A stretch of 53,686 bases of DNA from assembly GCF_001542415.1 (NCBI RefSeq), contig NZ_LNCU01000081.1:143243-196928 (forward strand), written 5' to 3'. The stretch comes from Bradyrhizobium macuxiense. Its GTDB lineage: Bacteria > Pseudomonadota > Alphaproteobacteria > Rhizobiales > Xanthobacteraceae. The first letter of the stretch is position 1. Every line of letters starts with the position of its first letter. Below are positions 8,405-17,027 of this stretch, one piece after another. A model generated the notes under the pieces. That model had not been told where the DNA came from and ran no database searches. It saw nothing but the letters and a program-made list of their open reading frames with translations. The position numbers and the translations under genes were made by a program.

Positions 8405-9505
8405 TCAGGAACGTTTGGTGCGCTCGCCGATCGCAGGCACCCTGCCGTAGTGCCTGTCTTCGCCGACGACGATCGCGGCCGGCGCCGGATAGCTGACCTT
8501 GCCGTTCGGCGTGTCGACCTCGATGCGGCGGAGATGCGGGTGGGTGGCGAGGTCGGTCATGCTGTTGACCTCGGCAAAGGCGATGTCGGCCGCCGCGAGC
8601 TTCGCCAGCAATTCCTCGCGCGCGAGCTTGCCGAAGCTGTCGCCGACGATCTGGTCGGTAGCCGCGCGGTTGCGCACGCGCTCGACCATGTTGGCAAAGC
8701 GCGGATCATCGGGCAGAGCAGGCTGGCCGAGCACCTCGGCGCACAGCTTCTTCCATTCGCGCTCGCTCTGGATCGAAATCAGGATCTCCTTGCCGTCCTT
8801 GGAGCGGAACACGCCATAGGGCGCGATCGAGGGATGGGCGAGGCCGATGCGCTTCGGCGGCTTGCCGTCCTCGGCGTTGAGCAGCGGCACGGTGAGCCAG
8901 TCGGCCATCACGTCGAACATCGAGATGCGGATGTCGGCGCCTTGCCCGGTGCGGTCGCGCCCGATCAGCGCCTCGAGGATCGAGGCATGCGCGGTGGCGC
9001 CGGTGGCGACGTCGACGATCGACATGCCGACACGCGAGGCGCCTTCCGGCCCGCCGGTGATCGAGGCGAGGCCGCTCTCGGCCTGGATCAGCAAATCATA
9101 GGCCTTGCGGTCGGCATAGGGGCCGGTGTCGCCATAGCCTGATATCGTGCACATGATCAGCTTCGGATAATCCTTGCGCAGCCGCTCGCGCGAGAAGCCT
9201 AGCTTGTCCATCGAGCCCGGCTTGAGGTTCTGCAGCAGCACGTCGGCGCCGGCGATGAGTTCCTCCAGCGACGCGCGGCCATCCTTGGTGGCGAGATCGA
9301 TCACCATCGAATCCTTGCCGCGGTTGAGCCAGACGAAATAGCTGCTCTGGCCCTTGGCGGCCGCGTCGTAGCCGCGCGCGAAATCGCCCTCGGGACGCTC
9401 CACCTTGATGACATGGGCGCCGGCATCGGCCAGGCGCGATGAGCAGAACGGCGCAGCAACCGCCTGTTCGACGGCGATGACGGTCAGTCCTTCCAACGGG
9501 AGCAT
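8405..9505 (-). CDS. CaiB/BaiF family (class III) CoA-transferase
   Basis: A 366-residue class III CoA-transferase that moves CoA from a donor thioester to a carboxylate. The N-terminal fold signature (LPLEGLTVIAVEQAVAAPFC...ADAGAHVIKVE) is intact, and the catalytic Asp is D165 in SIVDVATG, aligned with Asp169 of formyl-CoA transferase. The start is the ATG at 9505, 10 bases past the stop of the acyl-CoA dehydrogenase; an upstream in-frame start at 9556 would overlap that gene. It probably activates the dicarboxylate handled by its two neighbours. Succinyl-CoA:mesaconate-type transfer is one possibility. Confidence 0.9.
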   Translation of the reverse strand: MLPLEGLTVIAVEQAVAAPFCSSRLADAGAHVIKVERPEGDFARGYDAAAKGQSSYFVWLNRGKDSMVIDLATKDGRASLEELIAGADVLLQNLKPGSMDKLGFSRERLRKDYPKLIMCTISGYGDTGPYADRKAYDLLIQAESGLASITGGPEGASRVGMSIVDVATGATAHASILEALIGRDRTGQGADIRISMFDVMADWLTVPLLNAEDGKPPKRIGLAHPSIAPYGVFRSKDGKEILISIQSEREWKKLCAEVLGQPALPDDPRFANMVERVRNRAATDQIVGDSFGKLAREELLAKLAAADIAFAEVNSMTDLATHPHLRRIEVDTPNGKVSYPAPAAIVVGEDRHYGRVPAIGERTKRS

Positions 9506-9515
9506 GATCGAGAAC

Positions 9516-10685
9516 TCAGTAGGAGCGGGGCATGCCGAGCACGTGCTCGGCCACATAGGAGAGGATCAGATTGGTCGAGATCGGCGCCACCTGATAGAGG
9601 CGCGTCTCGCGGAACTTGCGCTCGACGTCGTACTCTTCGGCGAAGCCGAAACCGCCATGGGTCTGCACGCAGGCATTGGCCGCTTCCCACGAGGCATCAG
9701 CCGCCAGCATCTTGGCCATGTTGGCCTCGGCGCCGCAGTCGAGCCCGGCTTCGTATTTGCGGGTCGCTTCCTTCACCATCAGCTCGGCTGCGCGCATCGC
9801 GGCATAGGCCTTGGCGATCGGGAACTGGATGCCTTGATTCTGGCCGATCGGCCGGCCGAACACGCTGCGCTCCTTGGCGTAGTTGGTCGCCTTGGCGATG
9901 AACCATTTGGCGTCGCCGATGCATTCGGCCGCGATCAGGATGCGCTCGGCATTCATGCCGGAGAGGATGTAGCGGAAGCCCTTGCCTTCCTCGCCGATCA
10001 AATTCTCCGCCGGCACCTTCATGTCGGTGAAGAACACCTCTGTCGTGGCGTGGTTCATCATGGTGCGGATGGGGCGGATCTCCAGACCCTTGCCCTTCAC
10101 CTCGCGCATGTCGACGATGAACACCGAGAGCCCATCGGTGCGCTTCTTGGATTGCTCCTTCGGAGTGGTGCGCGCGAGCAGGATCATCAGGTCGGAATAT
10201 TCGGCGCGGCTGGTCCAGATCTTCTGGCCGTTGACGACGTAATGATCGCCCTCGCGGCGCGCGAAGGTCTTCAGCGACGAGGTGTCGGTGCCGCTGGTCG
10301 GCTCGGTGACGCCGAACGCCTGCAGCCGCAACTCGCCGGTCGCGACCTTCGGCAGGTACTTCGCCTTCTGCGCGTCGTTGCCGTGCCGGAGCACGGTGCC
10401 CATCGTGTACATCTGGGCATGGCAGCCGCCGCCGTTGCACCCCGCCCGCTGGATCTCTTCCAGAATCGCCGCCGCTGCCGACAGCTTCAGGCCCGCGCCG
10501 CCATATTCCTCCGGGATCAGCACCGAGAGATAGCCGGCTTCCGTCAGCGCATCGACGAATTCCTTCGGATAGGCCATCTGGCGGTCGAGCTTGCGCCAGT
10601 ATTCGCCGGGAAACTGCGCGCAGAGTTTTGCGACGGCGTCGCGGATGTCGGAATGGTCGTCGGTGTGTTGATCGTGTGCGGTCAT
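9516..10685 (-). CDS. Acyl-CoA dehydrogenase
   Basis: A flavoprotein of 389 residues that introduces an alpha,beta double bond into an acyl-CoA. Family motifs are clear: LIPEEYGGAG near 57-66, FGVTEPTSGTDTSSLKT (124-140) and the C-terminal QTHGGFGFAEEYDVERKFRE. The usual catalytic Glu of the C-terminal YEGTSEI motif is missing (LYQVAPIST). Instead Glu247 in SGMNAERILIA aligns with the base of isovaleryl-CoA dehydrogenase, suggesting a branched substrate. It is the first gene of the three-gene minus-strand set, divergent from the LysR gene with a 179-base shared promoter region. Confidence 0.92.
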   Translation of the reverse strand: MTAHDQHTDDHSDIRDAVAKLCAQFPGEYWRKLDRQMAYPKEFVDALTEAGYLSVLIPEEYGGAGLKLSAAAAILEEIQRAGCNGGGCHAQMYTMGTVLRHGNDAQKAKYLPKVATGELRLQAFGVTEPTSGTDTSSLKTFARREGDHYVVNGQKIWTSRAEYSDLMILLARTTPKEQSKKRTDGLSVFIVDMREVKGKGLEIRPIRTMMNHATTEVFFTDMKVPAENLIGEEGKGFRYILSGMNAERILIAAECIGDAKWFIAKATNYAKERSVFGRPIGQNQGIQFPIAKAYAAMRAAELMVKEATRKYEAGLDCGAEANMAKMLAADASWEAANACVQTHGGFGFAEEYDVERKFRETRLYQVAPISTNLILSYVAEHVLGMPRSY

Positions 10686-10814
10686 TGTTTTGTCTTGCCG
10701 AGAGGTTGCGCCAGAGCCTTTTCGAGCGAAGCGGACACCGGTTCGCGTGACGAAAATGCTTCAAAGCAAAATTGCGGGCGAAGTGCCCGCTGTTGTGGGG
10801 CCCCGGTAAACTCC

Positions 10815-10833
10815 CTATGCTGTTTTGTTATAG
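10815..10833. promoter_or_regulatory. LysR-type binding box (CTAT-N11-ATAG)
   Basis: CTAT at 10815-10818 and ATAG at 10830-10833 with an 11-base AT-rich centre fit the LysR T-N11-A dyad. It lies 32 bases before the LysR start and between the divergent genes, as expected for an autoregulated LysR site. Confidence 0.6.
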
Positions 10834-10864
10834 CGTATGAACCTGCCTTCCAGGATTGGCAAGT

Positions 10865-11788
10865 ATGGATTTCCGCCAGCTTAGGACCTTTGCGTGCGTA
10901 GCGGAACTCGGGAGCCTGAGCAAAGCATCCGATACCTTGCGGGTCGCGCAGCCGGCGCTGAGCCGCCAGATCAAGCTGTTGGAACATGAACTGCGCACCG
11001 AATTGTTCACGCGCAACGGCCGCGGCATGGTGCTGACCGATGCCGGCCGGCTGCTGCTCGCGCGCACCGGCGGTATCGTGAGGCAGATCGACCAGATCCG
11101 CGATGACATCCAGTCCGCCGGCGGTGCGCCGTCCGGCCGCGTCGTGCTCGGGCTGGTGCCGACGGTGAGCTGTGTGATCTCGGCGCGGCTGGCGCGGCGC
11201 ACGGTGGAACGCTATCCCGGGATCTCGCTCTGCATCGTCGAGAGCTACAGCGGCCATCTGATCGAGTGGCTGCACCGCGGCGAGATGGACCTTGCCGTGA
11301 TCTACGGCCCGTCGGTCGATCTGCATCTGGCGGTGCAGAGCCTCGGCCGCGATAGCATCGTCGCGGTCGGGCCGCGCGGCAGCGGATTGAAGCAGAAGAA
11401 GCAGGTCGATCTCGGCTGGCTGATGCGCCAGCGGCTGGTGTTGCCCAGTCATTCGCACGGGCTCCGCGCACTGATCGAGCATGCCGCCGCGAAGAAGAAG
11501 GTCAATCTCGACGTCAAGCTCGAGGCGGATTCGTTCCGCGTGCTGACGAGCCTGGTCGAGGAAGGGCTCGGATACACGCTGTTGCCGCCGTCCTCGGTGC
11601 TGGGCGAGGTCGCCGATGGAAGGCTCGAGACCGCGCCGATCGCGCGGCCCGCGCCGCGGCGCGAGCTGACGCTGGCCTCGCCGGTTGAGCATCCCGGCTC
11701 CAACGCGATCACGCTGATCGCAAAGCTGTTGCGCGACGAGGTCGCCGCATGCCGCGCCGAAGGGCTTTGGGATATCCAGCTCACTTGA
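10865..11788 (+). CDS. LysR family transcriptional regulator, divergent to the acyl-CoA operon
   Basis: A regulator of 307 residues. The N-terminal winged helix-turn-helix is typical (LRTFACVAELGSLSKASDTL then QPALSRQIKLLEHELRTELF), followed by the effector domain. It most resembles the Nac/CynR-like LysR branch. The ATG at 10865 is chosen; a TTG at 10856 in frame is less likely. It is transcribed away from the acyl-CoA dehydrogenase/CoA-transferase/hydratase set and has a LysR dyad in the shared region, so it very likely controls that set, with the free acid or CoA ester as candidate effector. Confidence 0.93.
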   Translation: MDFRQLRTFACVAELGSLSKASDTLRVAQPALSRQIKLLEHELRTELFTRNGRGMVLTDAGRLLLARTGGIVRQIDQIRDDIQSAGGAPSGRVVLGLVPTVSCVISARLARRTVERYPGISLCIVESYSGHLIEWLHRGEMDLAVIYGPSVDLHLAVQSLGRDSIVAVGPRGSGLKQKKQVDLGWLMRQRLVLPSHSHGLRALIEHAAAKKKVNLDVKLEADSFRVLTSLVEEGLGYTLLPPSSVLGEVADGRLETAPIARPAPRRELTLASPVEHPGSNAITLIAKLLRDEVAACRAEGLWDIQLT

Positions 11789-11850
11789 GCGCGTCTCCTC
11801 ACAGGGAATCCAGCCCTATGCGGCTGAGTGCTAACGTGCGTCGCTCTATC

Positions 11851-11970
11851 CCCGTCATTGCGAGCGAAGCGAAGCAATCCATTCGCACCGCCTATGCAGA
11901 GCGATGGATTGCTTCGTCGCTTCAGCGCAAAATTGCTTGCAATTTTGTCGCGAGCTCCTCGCAATGACGG
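11851..11970. repeat. Dispersed palindromic repeat (CGTCATTGCGAG type)
   Basis: CCGTCATTGCGAGCGAAGCG at the left and CTCGCAATGACGG at the right form the outer arms, with GCAATCCAT/ATGGATTGC as inner arms. An extra hairpin (CAAAATTGC/GCAATTTTG) sits in the right half. This is a common intergenic palindrome in Bradyrhizobium and many other genomes. It lies between the convergent LysR gene and the TPP decarboxylase and can fold into a long stem that may act as a transcript barrier. Confidence 0.8.
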
Positions 11971-11991
11971 AGCTACATACATTCTACGCTC

Positions 11992-12585
11992 TCAGGTCAC
12001 CGCGAAACCGAGATGGCCGCGGAAGCGGTTCTTGAGATAGGCGCCGTCGCGCGGCGGCAGTGCGCGTTCGAGCTCGCCGGTCGCGATCCTGATCCGTGCC
12101 AGCCGCGGACCGCCCTTGAGATCACGCAGGCTCGCGCGGAAGCTTTCGATCCCGGCGATGTCGGCGATATCGGCGACATCATCGATCCCCGCACCACGCG
12201 CGATTACGTCGAGCTTCGCGCCGAGGCCGGAATGGCTGAGCTGCATTCCCGTCTCGCCATATTGGCCGTTGTCGAGCACGGCGATCGAGAGATTGGCGGG
12301 CTGTTTGGTGGCGACCGTGAGCAGGCTGCCGATCCCCATCAGCTGCTCGCCGTCACCGGTGACGACGAGCACCGGCCGCTTCGGCTGCGCCAGGGCGAGC
12401 CCGAGGCCGATCATCGCGGCGCCGCCCATCGCGCCCCAGAGATAGAAATTGCCGGGATGTTCGCCGGCGTCGAATACGTCGTAGGTCGAGGAGCCGAGCC
12501 CGGAGACGACGAGCAGATCGCCGCGGTCGGCGAGCAGGGTCTTGACGGCGGCGCGGCGATCGAGGGTACCGACAGGGACTGACAT
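11992..12585 (-). CDS. TPP-dependent decarboxylase, beta (TPP-binding) subunit
   Basis: A 197-residue protein resembling the C-terminal TPP-binding domain of sulfopyruvate/phosphonopyruvate decarboxylases (ComE-like). The TPP/Mg motif starts at GDGEQLMG and continues to the Asn in VLDNGQYGETG; the substrate-side loop LGSSTYDVFD precedes it. The start ATG at 12585 overlaps the alpha-subunit stop as TGATG, so the two subunits are translationally coupled and probably made in equal amounts. An in-frame ATG at 12606 would extend into the alpha gene. The pair should decarboxylate a 2-oxo acid carrying a sulfonate, phosphonate or related group. No sulfonate or phosphonate genes lie nearby, so the substrate is open. 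Confidence 0.85.
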   Translation of the reverse strand: MSVPVGTLDRRAAVKTLLADRGDLLVVSGLGSSTYDVFDAGEHPGNFYLWGAMGGAAMIGLGLALAQPKRPVLVVTGDGEQLMGIGSLLTVATKQPANLSIAVLDNGQYGETGMQLSHSGLGAKLDVIARGAGIDDVADIADIAGIESFRASLRDLKGGPRLARIRIATGELERALPPRDGAYLKNRFRGHLGFAVT

Positions 12586-13145
12586 CAATGAGTCTCCGTC
12601 GTCCACTTCTTGCGGCCGATCATCCGCTGCGAGATCAGCACCGCGACCTGCTGGTCGCCATCATAGGCAAGCGAGGCGGCGGCCGAGATCACCTCCTCGG
12701 CGTCGTCAGGGTTGTCCAGCCGCAGCACGGTGGCGCCCATCGCCTCGAGTGTTGTCGGCGTCGCCTTGCCCATCGGGATCTGCCAGGGATTGAACTCGGC
12801 CCATTCGCCGCGCATCGTCACCAGCGTGAGCAGCGGGAAGCGGCAGCTCGTCATCAGTGACAGCATGTTGATGCAGTTGCCGACGCCGCTCGATTGCATC
12901 AAGAGCACCGCGCGCTCGCCGCCGAGCCAGGCGCCGGCGGAAAGGGCCACGCCTTCTTCCTCGGTGGTCAGCACTGTGGTCTTGATGCTGGCATCCGCGT
13001 GCGACAGCTTGATCAGCCTGGAATGTCCGGCGTCGGGGACGTAGGACAGTTGGGCGACGCCGAAATCCTTCAGCGTCCGGTAGATTGCAACCGGCCAGTC
13101 CCGGCCGGTCGCATTGTCCTGGTGAGCGGCAATCTGGTCCATCAT
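12585..13145 (-). CDS. TPP-dependent decarboxylase, alpha (pyrimidine-binding) subunit
   Basis: About 186 residues, resembling the N-terminal PYR domain of sulfopyruvate decarboxylase (ComD-like). The conserved Glu that activates TPP lies in TTEEEGVALSAGAWLGGERAVL. Further conserved segments are LMQSSGVGNCINMLSL and LVTMRGEWAEFNPWQIPMG. An ATGATG at 13140-13145 with TGAGG just upstream is the likely start; a longer frame to 13181 has no ribosome site. It is the first gene of the pair, with the TPP-binding half encoded by the next gene. Splitting the enzyme into two chains is the ancestral-type layout seen in ComDE. Confidence 0.85.
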   Translation of the reverse strand: MMDQIAAHQDNATGRDWPVAIYRTLKDFGVAQLSYVPDAGHSRLIKLSHADASIKTTVLTTEEEGVALSAGAWLGGERAVLLMQSSGVGNCINMLSLMTSCRFPLLTLVTMRGEWAEFNPWQIPMGKATPTTLEAMGATVLRLDNPDDAEEVISAAASLAYDGDQQVAVLISQRMIGRKKWTTETH

Positions 13146-13369
13146 GGCCTCAGGTATGGGCGGGCGGTGGCGCCTCGACACACCGAAGGCTTAGGGCAAG
13201 CGGAGGCCTTATTCCCTTCGCATCTGGCTCGCGCAGCTATGCCGGAATTTTATAGGGTATATGGCTCGAACGGCGACCTCGATCCGGCCTCGGCCGGCAT
13301 GGAACTTCGCAGGAACAACGCTGTGCCGGGTTGGTTGTCAGACGTACGCAACGATGCAAGGCACTTCGG

Positions 13370-13759
13370 ATGCCGAATTCCTGCGATCGATTGCTTGCTT
13401 CCTGGAGTCTTCTGTGCCTGCTTCTTTTGGGCGGCTGCAGTGACAAGCTCGATTGTGATTCAATCGAAACCCGGAAGGCCGTGCTCCAGATGGTTGCGGA
13501 CGACCACCGCAATCCGTTGGCCAAATATGCCGCCAAGGAATCAACCGCGAAGCCAAGCTCGGAAAACACCAAGCCGCTCTATCTTCTCGGCGACAAAATA
13601 GTCACGACCTCCGTGAGCGCGGACAAGCGAACGCTGCAATGCAGCGGCGCAATTTCTGCTGCCGTCGGCGACACGAAAGCTTCGAAAAAGATTGATTTCA
13701 CGGTGCAGCAGACATCAGACGGCAAGATCTCCGTCTCAGTTGTTCCATTCCAATTTTGA
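13370..13759 (+). CDS. Small lipoprotein of unknown function
   Basis: A 129-residue protein with a lipoprotein signal: a hydrophobic stretch followed by the lipobox LLGGC, with the lipidated Cys at residue 23. The mature part holds two more cysteines (KLDCDS and LQCSG) that may pair, and ends in a short beta-rich segment (KIDFTVQQTSDGKISVSVVPF). It should sit in the periplasm, anchored to a membrane. The start is the ATG at 13370, just before the signal. It stands alone between minus-strand genes and I recognise no family function. Confidence 0.65.
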   Translation: MPNSCDRLLASWSLLCLLLLGGCSDKLDCDSIETRKAVLQMVADDHRNPLAKYAAKESTAKPSSENTKPLYLLGDKIVTTSVSADKRTLQCSGAISAAVGDTKASKKIDFTVQQTSDGKISVSVVPFQF

Positions 13760-13829
13760 GTCCCCTGATCGCTTGCTTGCGGTGCTGGATGCCTGGAGAA
13801 ATGGCCTGGCCACCGCAACGCCGTGCTCG

Positions 13830-15104
13830 TCAGCCCGGAATCTGCACCGGCAGATTCTCGATGCCGCGCACGAAGCTGGAATAGACCCGCTTCGGCTCGC
13901 CGACCACCTCGATGCGATCGAAGCGCTTCAGCATCTCTTCCCAGACGATCCGAAGTTGCAGCTCGGCGAGGCGCATGCCGACGCAGCGGTGGATGCCGAA
14001 GCCGAACGACAGGTGGATGCGCGGCCGGGTGCGATCGATGATGAACTCGTCGGGCCGCTCGATCACCTCGTCGTCGCGGTTGCCCGAGACGTACCACATC
14101 ACCACGCGGTCGCCCTTCTTGATCTTCTTGCCGCCGATCTCGGTATCGACAAGAGCGGTGCGCCGCATATGGGCAAGCGGCGTCTGCCAGCGGATCACCT
14201 CCGGCACCATCGTGTCGATCAACGCCGGGTTCTCCTTCAGCTTCCGGAACTGGTCCGGATGTTCGTGCAGCGCCAGCACCGAGCCGCTCATGGTGTTGCG
14301 CGTGGTGTCGTTGCCGCCGACGATGAGCAGGATGATGTTGCCCATCAGATTGTCGGGGTCCATGTGCCGCGTGGCGTCGCTATGCGCCATCATCGACAGC
14401 AGATCGTTCTTCGGCGGCGCATTGACACGCTCGTTCCAGAGCCTTGAGAAATACGCGTAGCAGTCGTCCATCTCGCGGCGGCGCTGCTCCGCCGATTCCA
14501 CGATGCCGCTCTTCGGCAGCGCGGTCGTAACGTCGGACCAGCGCGTCAGCTTGCGCCGCTCCTCCCAGGGGAAGTCGAACAGCGTCGCCAGCATCTGCGT
14601 CGTCAGCTCGATCGAGACGCGCTCGACGAAGTTGAAGGTCTCGTTGCGTGGCAGATTGTCGAGCACGGTGGCCGAGCGCTGGCGGATCAGCTTCGCCAGC
14701 TCGTCCAGATGCTGCGGCGTGAACATCGGCGAGACGGTCTTGCGCTGATGGGCGTGCTTCGGCTGGTCCATCGCGATGAAGCTCGGCCAGTCGTAGCCCG
14801 GCGGCACGTCACGGATCGAGATGCCGCCGAGCGTGGAGTCGGAGGAGAAGATGCCGTGACTGGTGTCGACATGCATGATATCGTTGTACTTCACGACCGA
14901 CCAGTAAGGTTCGATCGGCGCATTGGTGCAGTAGTGTACCGGCTCTTCCTTGCGCAGTCGTTCGAACCACGGCCACAGCGTGTCGTTCTGGAACAGCCGC
15001 GGCGCGCCGGGATGAAAATCCTTCAGCGGCGTGGAATAGGCTTCCTCGCGCGCCTGGCGCAGCAGCTCGGCCTTGTCGGCCTGAATGGGGGTCTGTACAT
15101 TCAT
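13830..15104 (-). CDS. Cytochrome P450, CYP153-like (second of tandem pair)
   Basis: A soluble bacterial P450 of 424 residues, strongly like CYP153 alkane/fatty-acid terminal hydroxylases. The I-helix motif is GGNDTTRN, the ExxR region PEVIRWQTPLAHMRRTA is intact, and the heme loop FGFGIHRCVG places the ligand at Cys374. The C-terminal WEEMLKRF...IEVVGEP segment is characteristic of CYP153. Such enzymes hydroxylate terminal carbons of medium-chain alkanes or acids using a ferredoxin and ferredoxin reductase. Neither partner is encoded nearby. The gene starts 30 bases after the upstream P450 stop and shares its transcript. Confidence 0.93.
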   Translation of the reverse strand: MNVQTPIQADKAELLRQAREEAYSTPLKDFHPGAPRLFQNDTLWPWFERLRKEEPVHYCTNAPIEPYWSVVKYNDIMHVDTSHGIFSSDSTLGGISIRDVPPGYDWPSFIAMDQPKHAHQRKTVSPMFTPQHLDELAKLIRQRSATVLDNLPRNETFNFVERVSIELTTQMLATLFDFPWEERRKLTRWSDVTTALPKSGIVESAEQRRREMDDCYAYFSRLWNERVNAPPKNDLLSMMAHSDATRHMDPDNLMGNIILLIVGGNDTTRNTMSGSVLALHEHPDQFRKLKENPALIDTMVPEVIRWQTPLAHMRRTALVDTEIGGKKIKKGDRVVMWYVSGNRDDEVIERPDEFIIDRTRPRIHLSFGFGIHRCVGMRLAELQLRIVWEEMLKRFDRIEVVGEPKRVYSSFVRGIENLPVQIPG

Positions 15105-15134
15105 TGCTGTGGATCCCGGTTGGCTCGTGACGCG

Positions 15135-16406
15135 TCAGGCGGCAATGCGCACCGGCAGCGTCTCGTAGCCCTTGATGAAGCTGGAATACACCCGCTGCGG
15201 CTCCCCCACCACCTCGATCGTGTCGAAGCGCTTGAGGATCTCCTCCCAGATGATCTTGAGCTGCAGCTCGGCAAGGCGCAGGCCGACGCAGCGATGGATG
15301 CCGAAACCGAACGAGATATGGGTGCGCGGCCGTGCACGCTCGATGTTGAACTCGTAAGGGTTTTCGATCGCCTCCTCGTCGCGGTTGCCCGAGACGTACC
15401 ACATCACCACCTTGTCGCCCTTCCTGATCTGGCGGCCGCGGAATTCGTAGTCGGCAAGCGCGGTGCGCCGCATATGGGCGAGCGGCGTCTGCCAGCGGAT
15501 CACCTCGGGCACGAAGCTGTCGATCAGCGCCGGATTCTCCTTCAGCTTGCGATACTGGTCCGGATGCTTGTTCAGCGCATAGATGCTGCCCGACAGCGTA
15601 TTGCGCGTGGTGTCGTTGCCGCCGACGATCAGGAGGATCAGGTTGCCGAGGAAGTTCTTCGGATCCATGTTCCGCGTGGCGTCGCTGTGCGCCATCATCG
15701 AGAGCAGGTCGCTCTTCGGCGGCTGGCTGCTGCGCTCCTTCCACAGCCTTGCGAAATAGCTGGCGCATTCCATCAGCTCGGCCTGCCGCTCGTCTTCGGT
15801 GGCGACGAGGCCACCGGCGCCGGGCAGGGTGGTCGCGACGTCGGACCAGCGGGTCAGCTTGCGGCGGTCTTCCCAGGGGAAATCGAACAGCACCGCGAGC
15901 ATCTGCGTGGTCAGCTCGATCGAGACCTTGTCGACCCAGTCGAACACCTCGCCGCGCGGCAGATTGTCGAGGCATTCGGTCGAGCGCTTGCGGATATTGA
16001 CGGCAAGCTCGTCAAGGTGCGTCGGCGTGAACATCGGCGCCACGGTCTTGCGCTGCGCCGAATGGCGCGGCTGGTCCATCGCGATGAAGCTTTCGCGGCG
16101 CAGATCCGGCGGCACGTCGCGGATGGTGATGCCGCCGAGCGAAGCCGCCGAGGAGAACACCGAATGGTTGGTCTCGATGTCCATGATGTCGTTGTACTTG
16201 GAGATCGACCAGTACGGACCGAACATCGAGTCCTTGCAGTAGTGCACCGGATCTTCCTTGCGCAGCCGATCGAAATACGGCCAGAAGGTATCGGTCTTGA
16301 ACAGTTCGGGATGGCCGGGGTCGTAGTCCGACAGGGAAAGCGCATGGGCGCGCTCGCGCGCGGCATCCAGATTCACGTCTTTGCCGAGATCGATGGTCCC
16401 GTGCAT
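15135..16406 (-). CDS. Cytochrome P450, CYP153-like (first of tandem pair)
   Basis: A 423-residue paralogue of the next P450 with the same motifs: GGNDTTRN I-helix, PEVIRWQTPLAHMRR, and heme loop FGFGIHRCVG with Cys373 as ligand. The pair looks like a tandem duplication that has diverged mainly in the N-terminal third and around the B-C and F-G regions, where substrate recognition lies, so the two may take different chain lengths or substrate types. The start ATG at 16406 has GAGGAG about 8 bases upstream. A candidate promoter lies at 16465-16493. The substrate is inferred from family resemblance only. Confidence 0.93.
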   Translation of the reverse strand: MHGTIDLGKDVNLDAARERAHALSLSDYDPGHPELFKTDTFWPYFDRLRKEDPVHYCKDSMFGPYWSISKYNDIMDIETNHSVFSSAASLGGITIRDVPPDLRRESFIAMDQPRHSAQRKTVAPMFTPTHLDELAVNIRKRSTECLDNLPRGEVFDWVDKVSIELTTQMLAVLFDFPWEDRRKLTRWSDVATTLPGAGGLVATEDERQAELMECASYFARLWKERSSQPPKSDLLSMMAHSDATRNMDPKNFLGNLILLIVGGNDTTRNTLSGSIYALNKHPDQYRKLKENPALIDSFVPEVIRWQTPLAHMRRTALADYEFRGRQIRKGDKVVMWYVSGNRDEEAIENPYEFNIERARPRTHISFGFGIHRCVGLRLAELQLKIIWEEILKRFDTIEVVGEPQRVYSSFIKGYETLPVRIAA

Positions 16407-16464
16407 GGGCGGCTCCTCAACCGGTTTGCACCGGAGCGTTGCCGGCGCGGTGATGTTTTACCGA

Positions 16465-16493
16465 ATTACATTCCCATTCGCGAATTTGCGCAA
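16465..16493 (-). promoter_or_regulatory. Candidate sigma-70-type promoter of the P450 pair
   Basis: On the minus strand TTGCGC (16488-16493) and TGTAAT (16465-16470) are separated by 17 bases, about 60 bases upstream of the first P450 start. The -10 matches five of six consensus bases; the -35 only three. Confidence 0.35.
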
Positions 16494-17027
16494 GGGCTCT
16501 CGACGCGCATTTGGCCGCATTGTCGGCGGCTGAGCGTAGCGGCCCGATCCCGGGCCGTTTCGCTCTTCGCACGAAGAAAGCGCGGCAAAACAAAAAGCTA
16601 GAGCCAAGTTCTGGTGCTCAGGGCCGACGGGGGCTCGGGTATGTTTGAAACACCGTTTTAATTCAGCTGGGATGAGGCCATGCGCAACGGATGTCCAATG
16701 CCGGCCCTGGCAAGACCGCTGATGCGATCCGCGGCCGGGAGCATGTCAGCAACGAGATCGCCTCGCGTGCTGTTCGCCAAGACGACGTGTGGGGAGGCGA
16801 GCGCTCGGCCGCAGGCGACGGGGGGAGGTGACACGGTGCGGCTGCATCAGCGCGTGGCGCCCCCCATCGATTTCACGTTCCGCGCAACACCCCGTTAATG
16901 CAAAGCTTCCGCCAAGATGCCGATATGATGCCGCGCCCTCGACCTTCCGTGAAACCTGGATCACACTCGCTGCGACTAATCTGTGCTTTTGATCCGCAGA
17001 GATTGTCGCCGCCTTTGGGAGTGACCC
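16494..17027. other. Intergenic region without a recognisable gene
   Basis: About 530 bases between the P450 pair and the divergent DUF898 gene. Open frames here (for example 16680-16898, plus strand) have arginine/alanine-rich, low-complexity translations and no ribosome site. I see no RNA gene or clear repeat. Confidence 0.4.

Noticed and set aside
9405..10901. Plus-strand open frame of 498 codons
   Set aside because: Antisense to the acyl-CoA dehydrogenase; His/Arg/Gly-rich translation typical of a shadow frame.
16680..16898. 72-codon frame between the P450 pair and DUF898 gene
   Set aside because: Low-complexity Arg/Ala/Pro translation without ribosome site or similarity.
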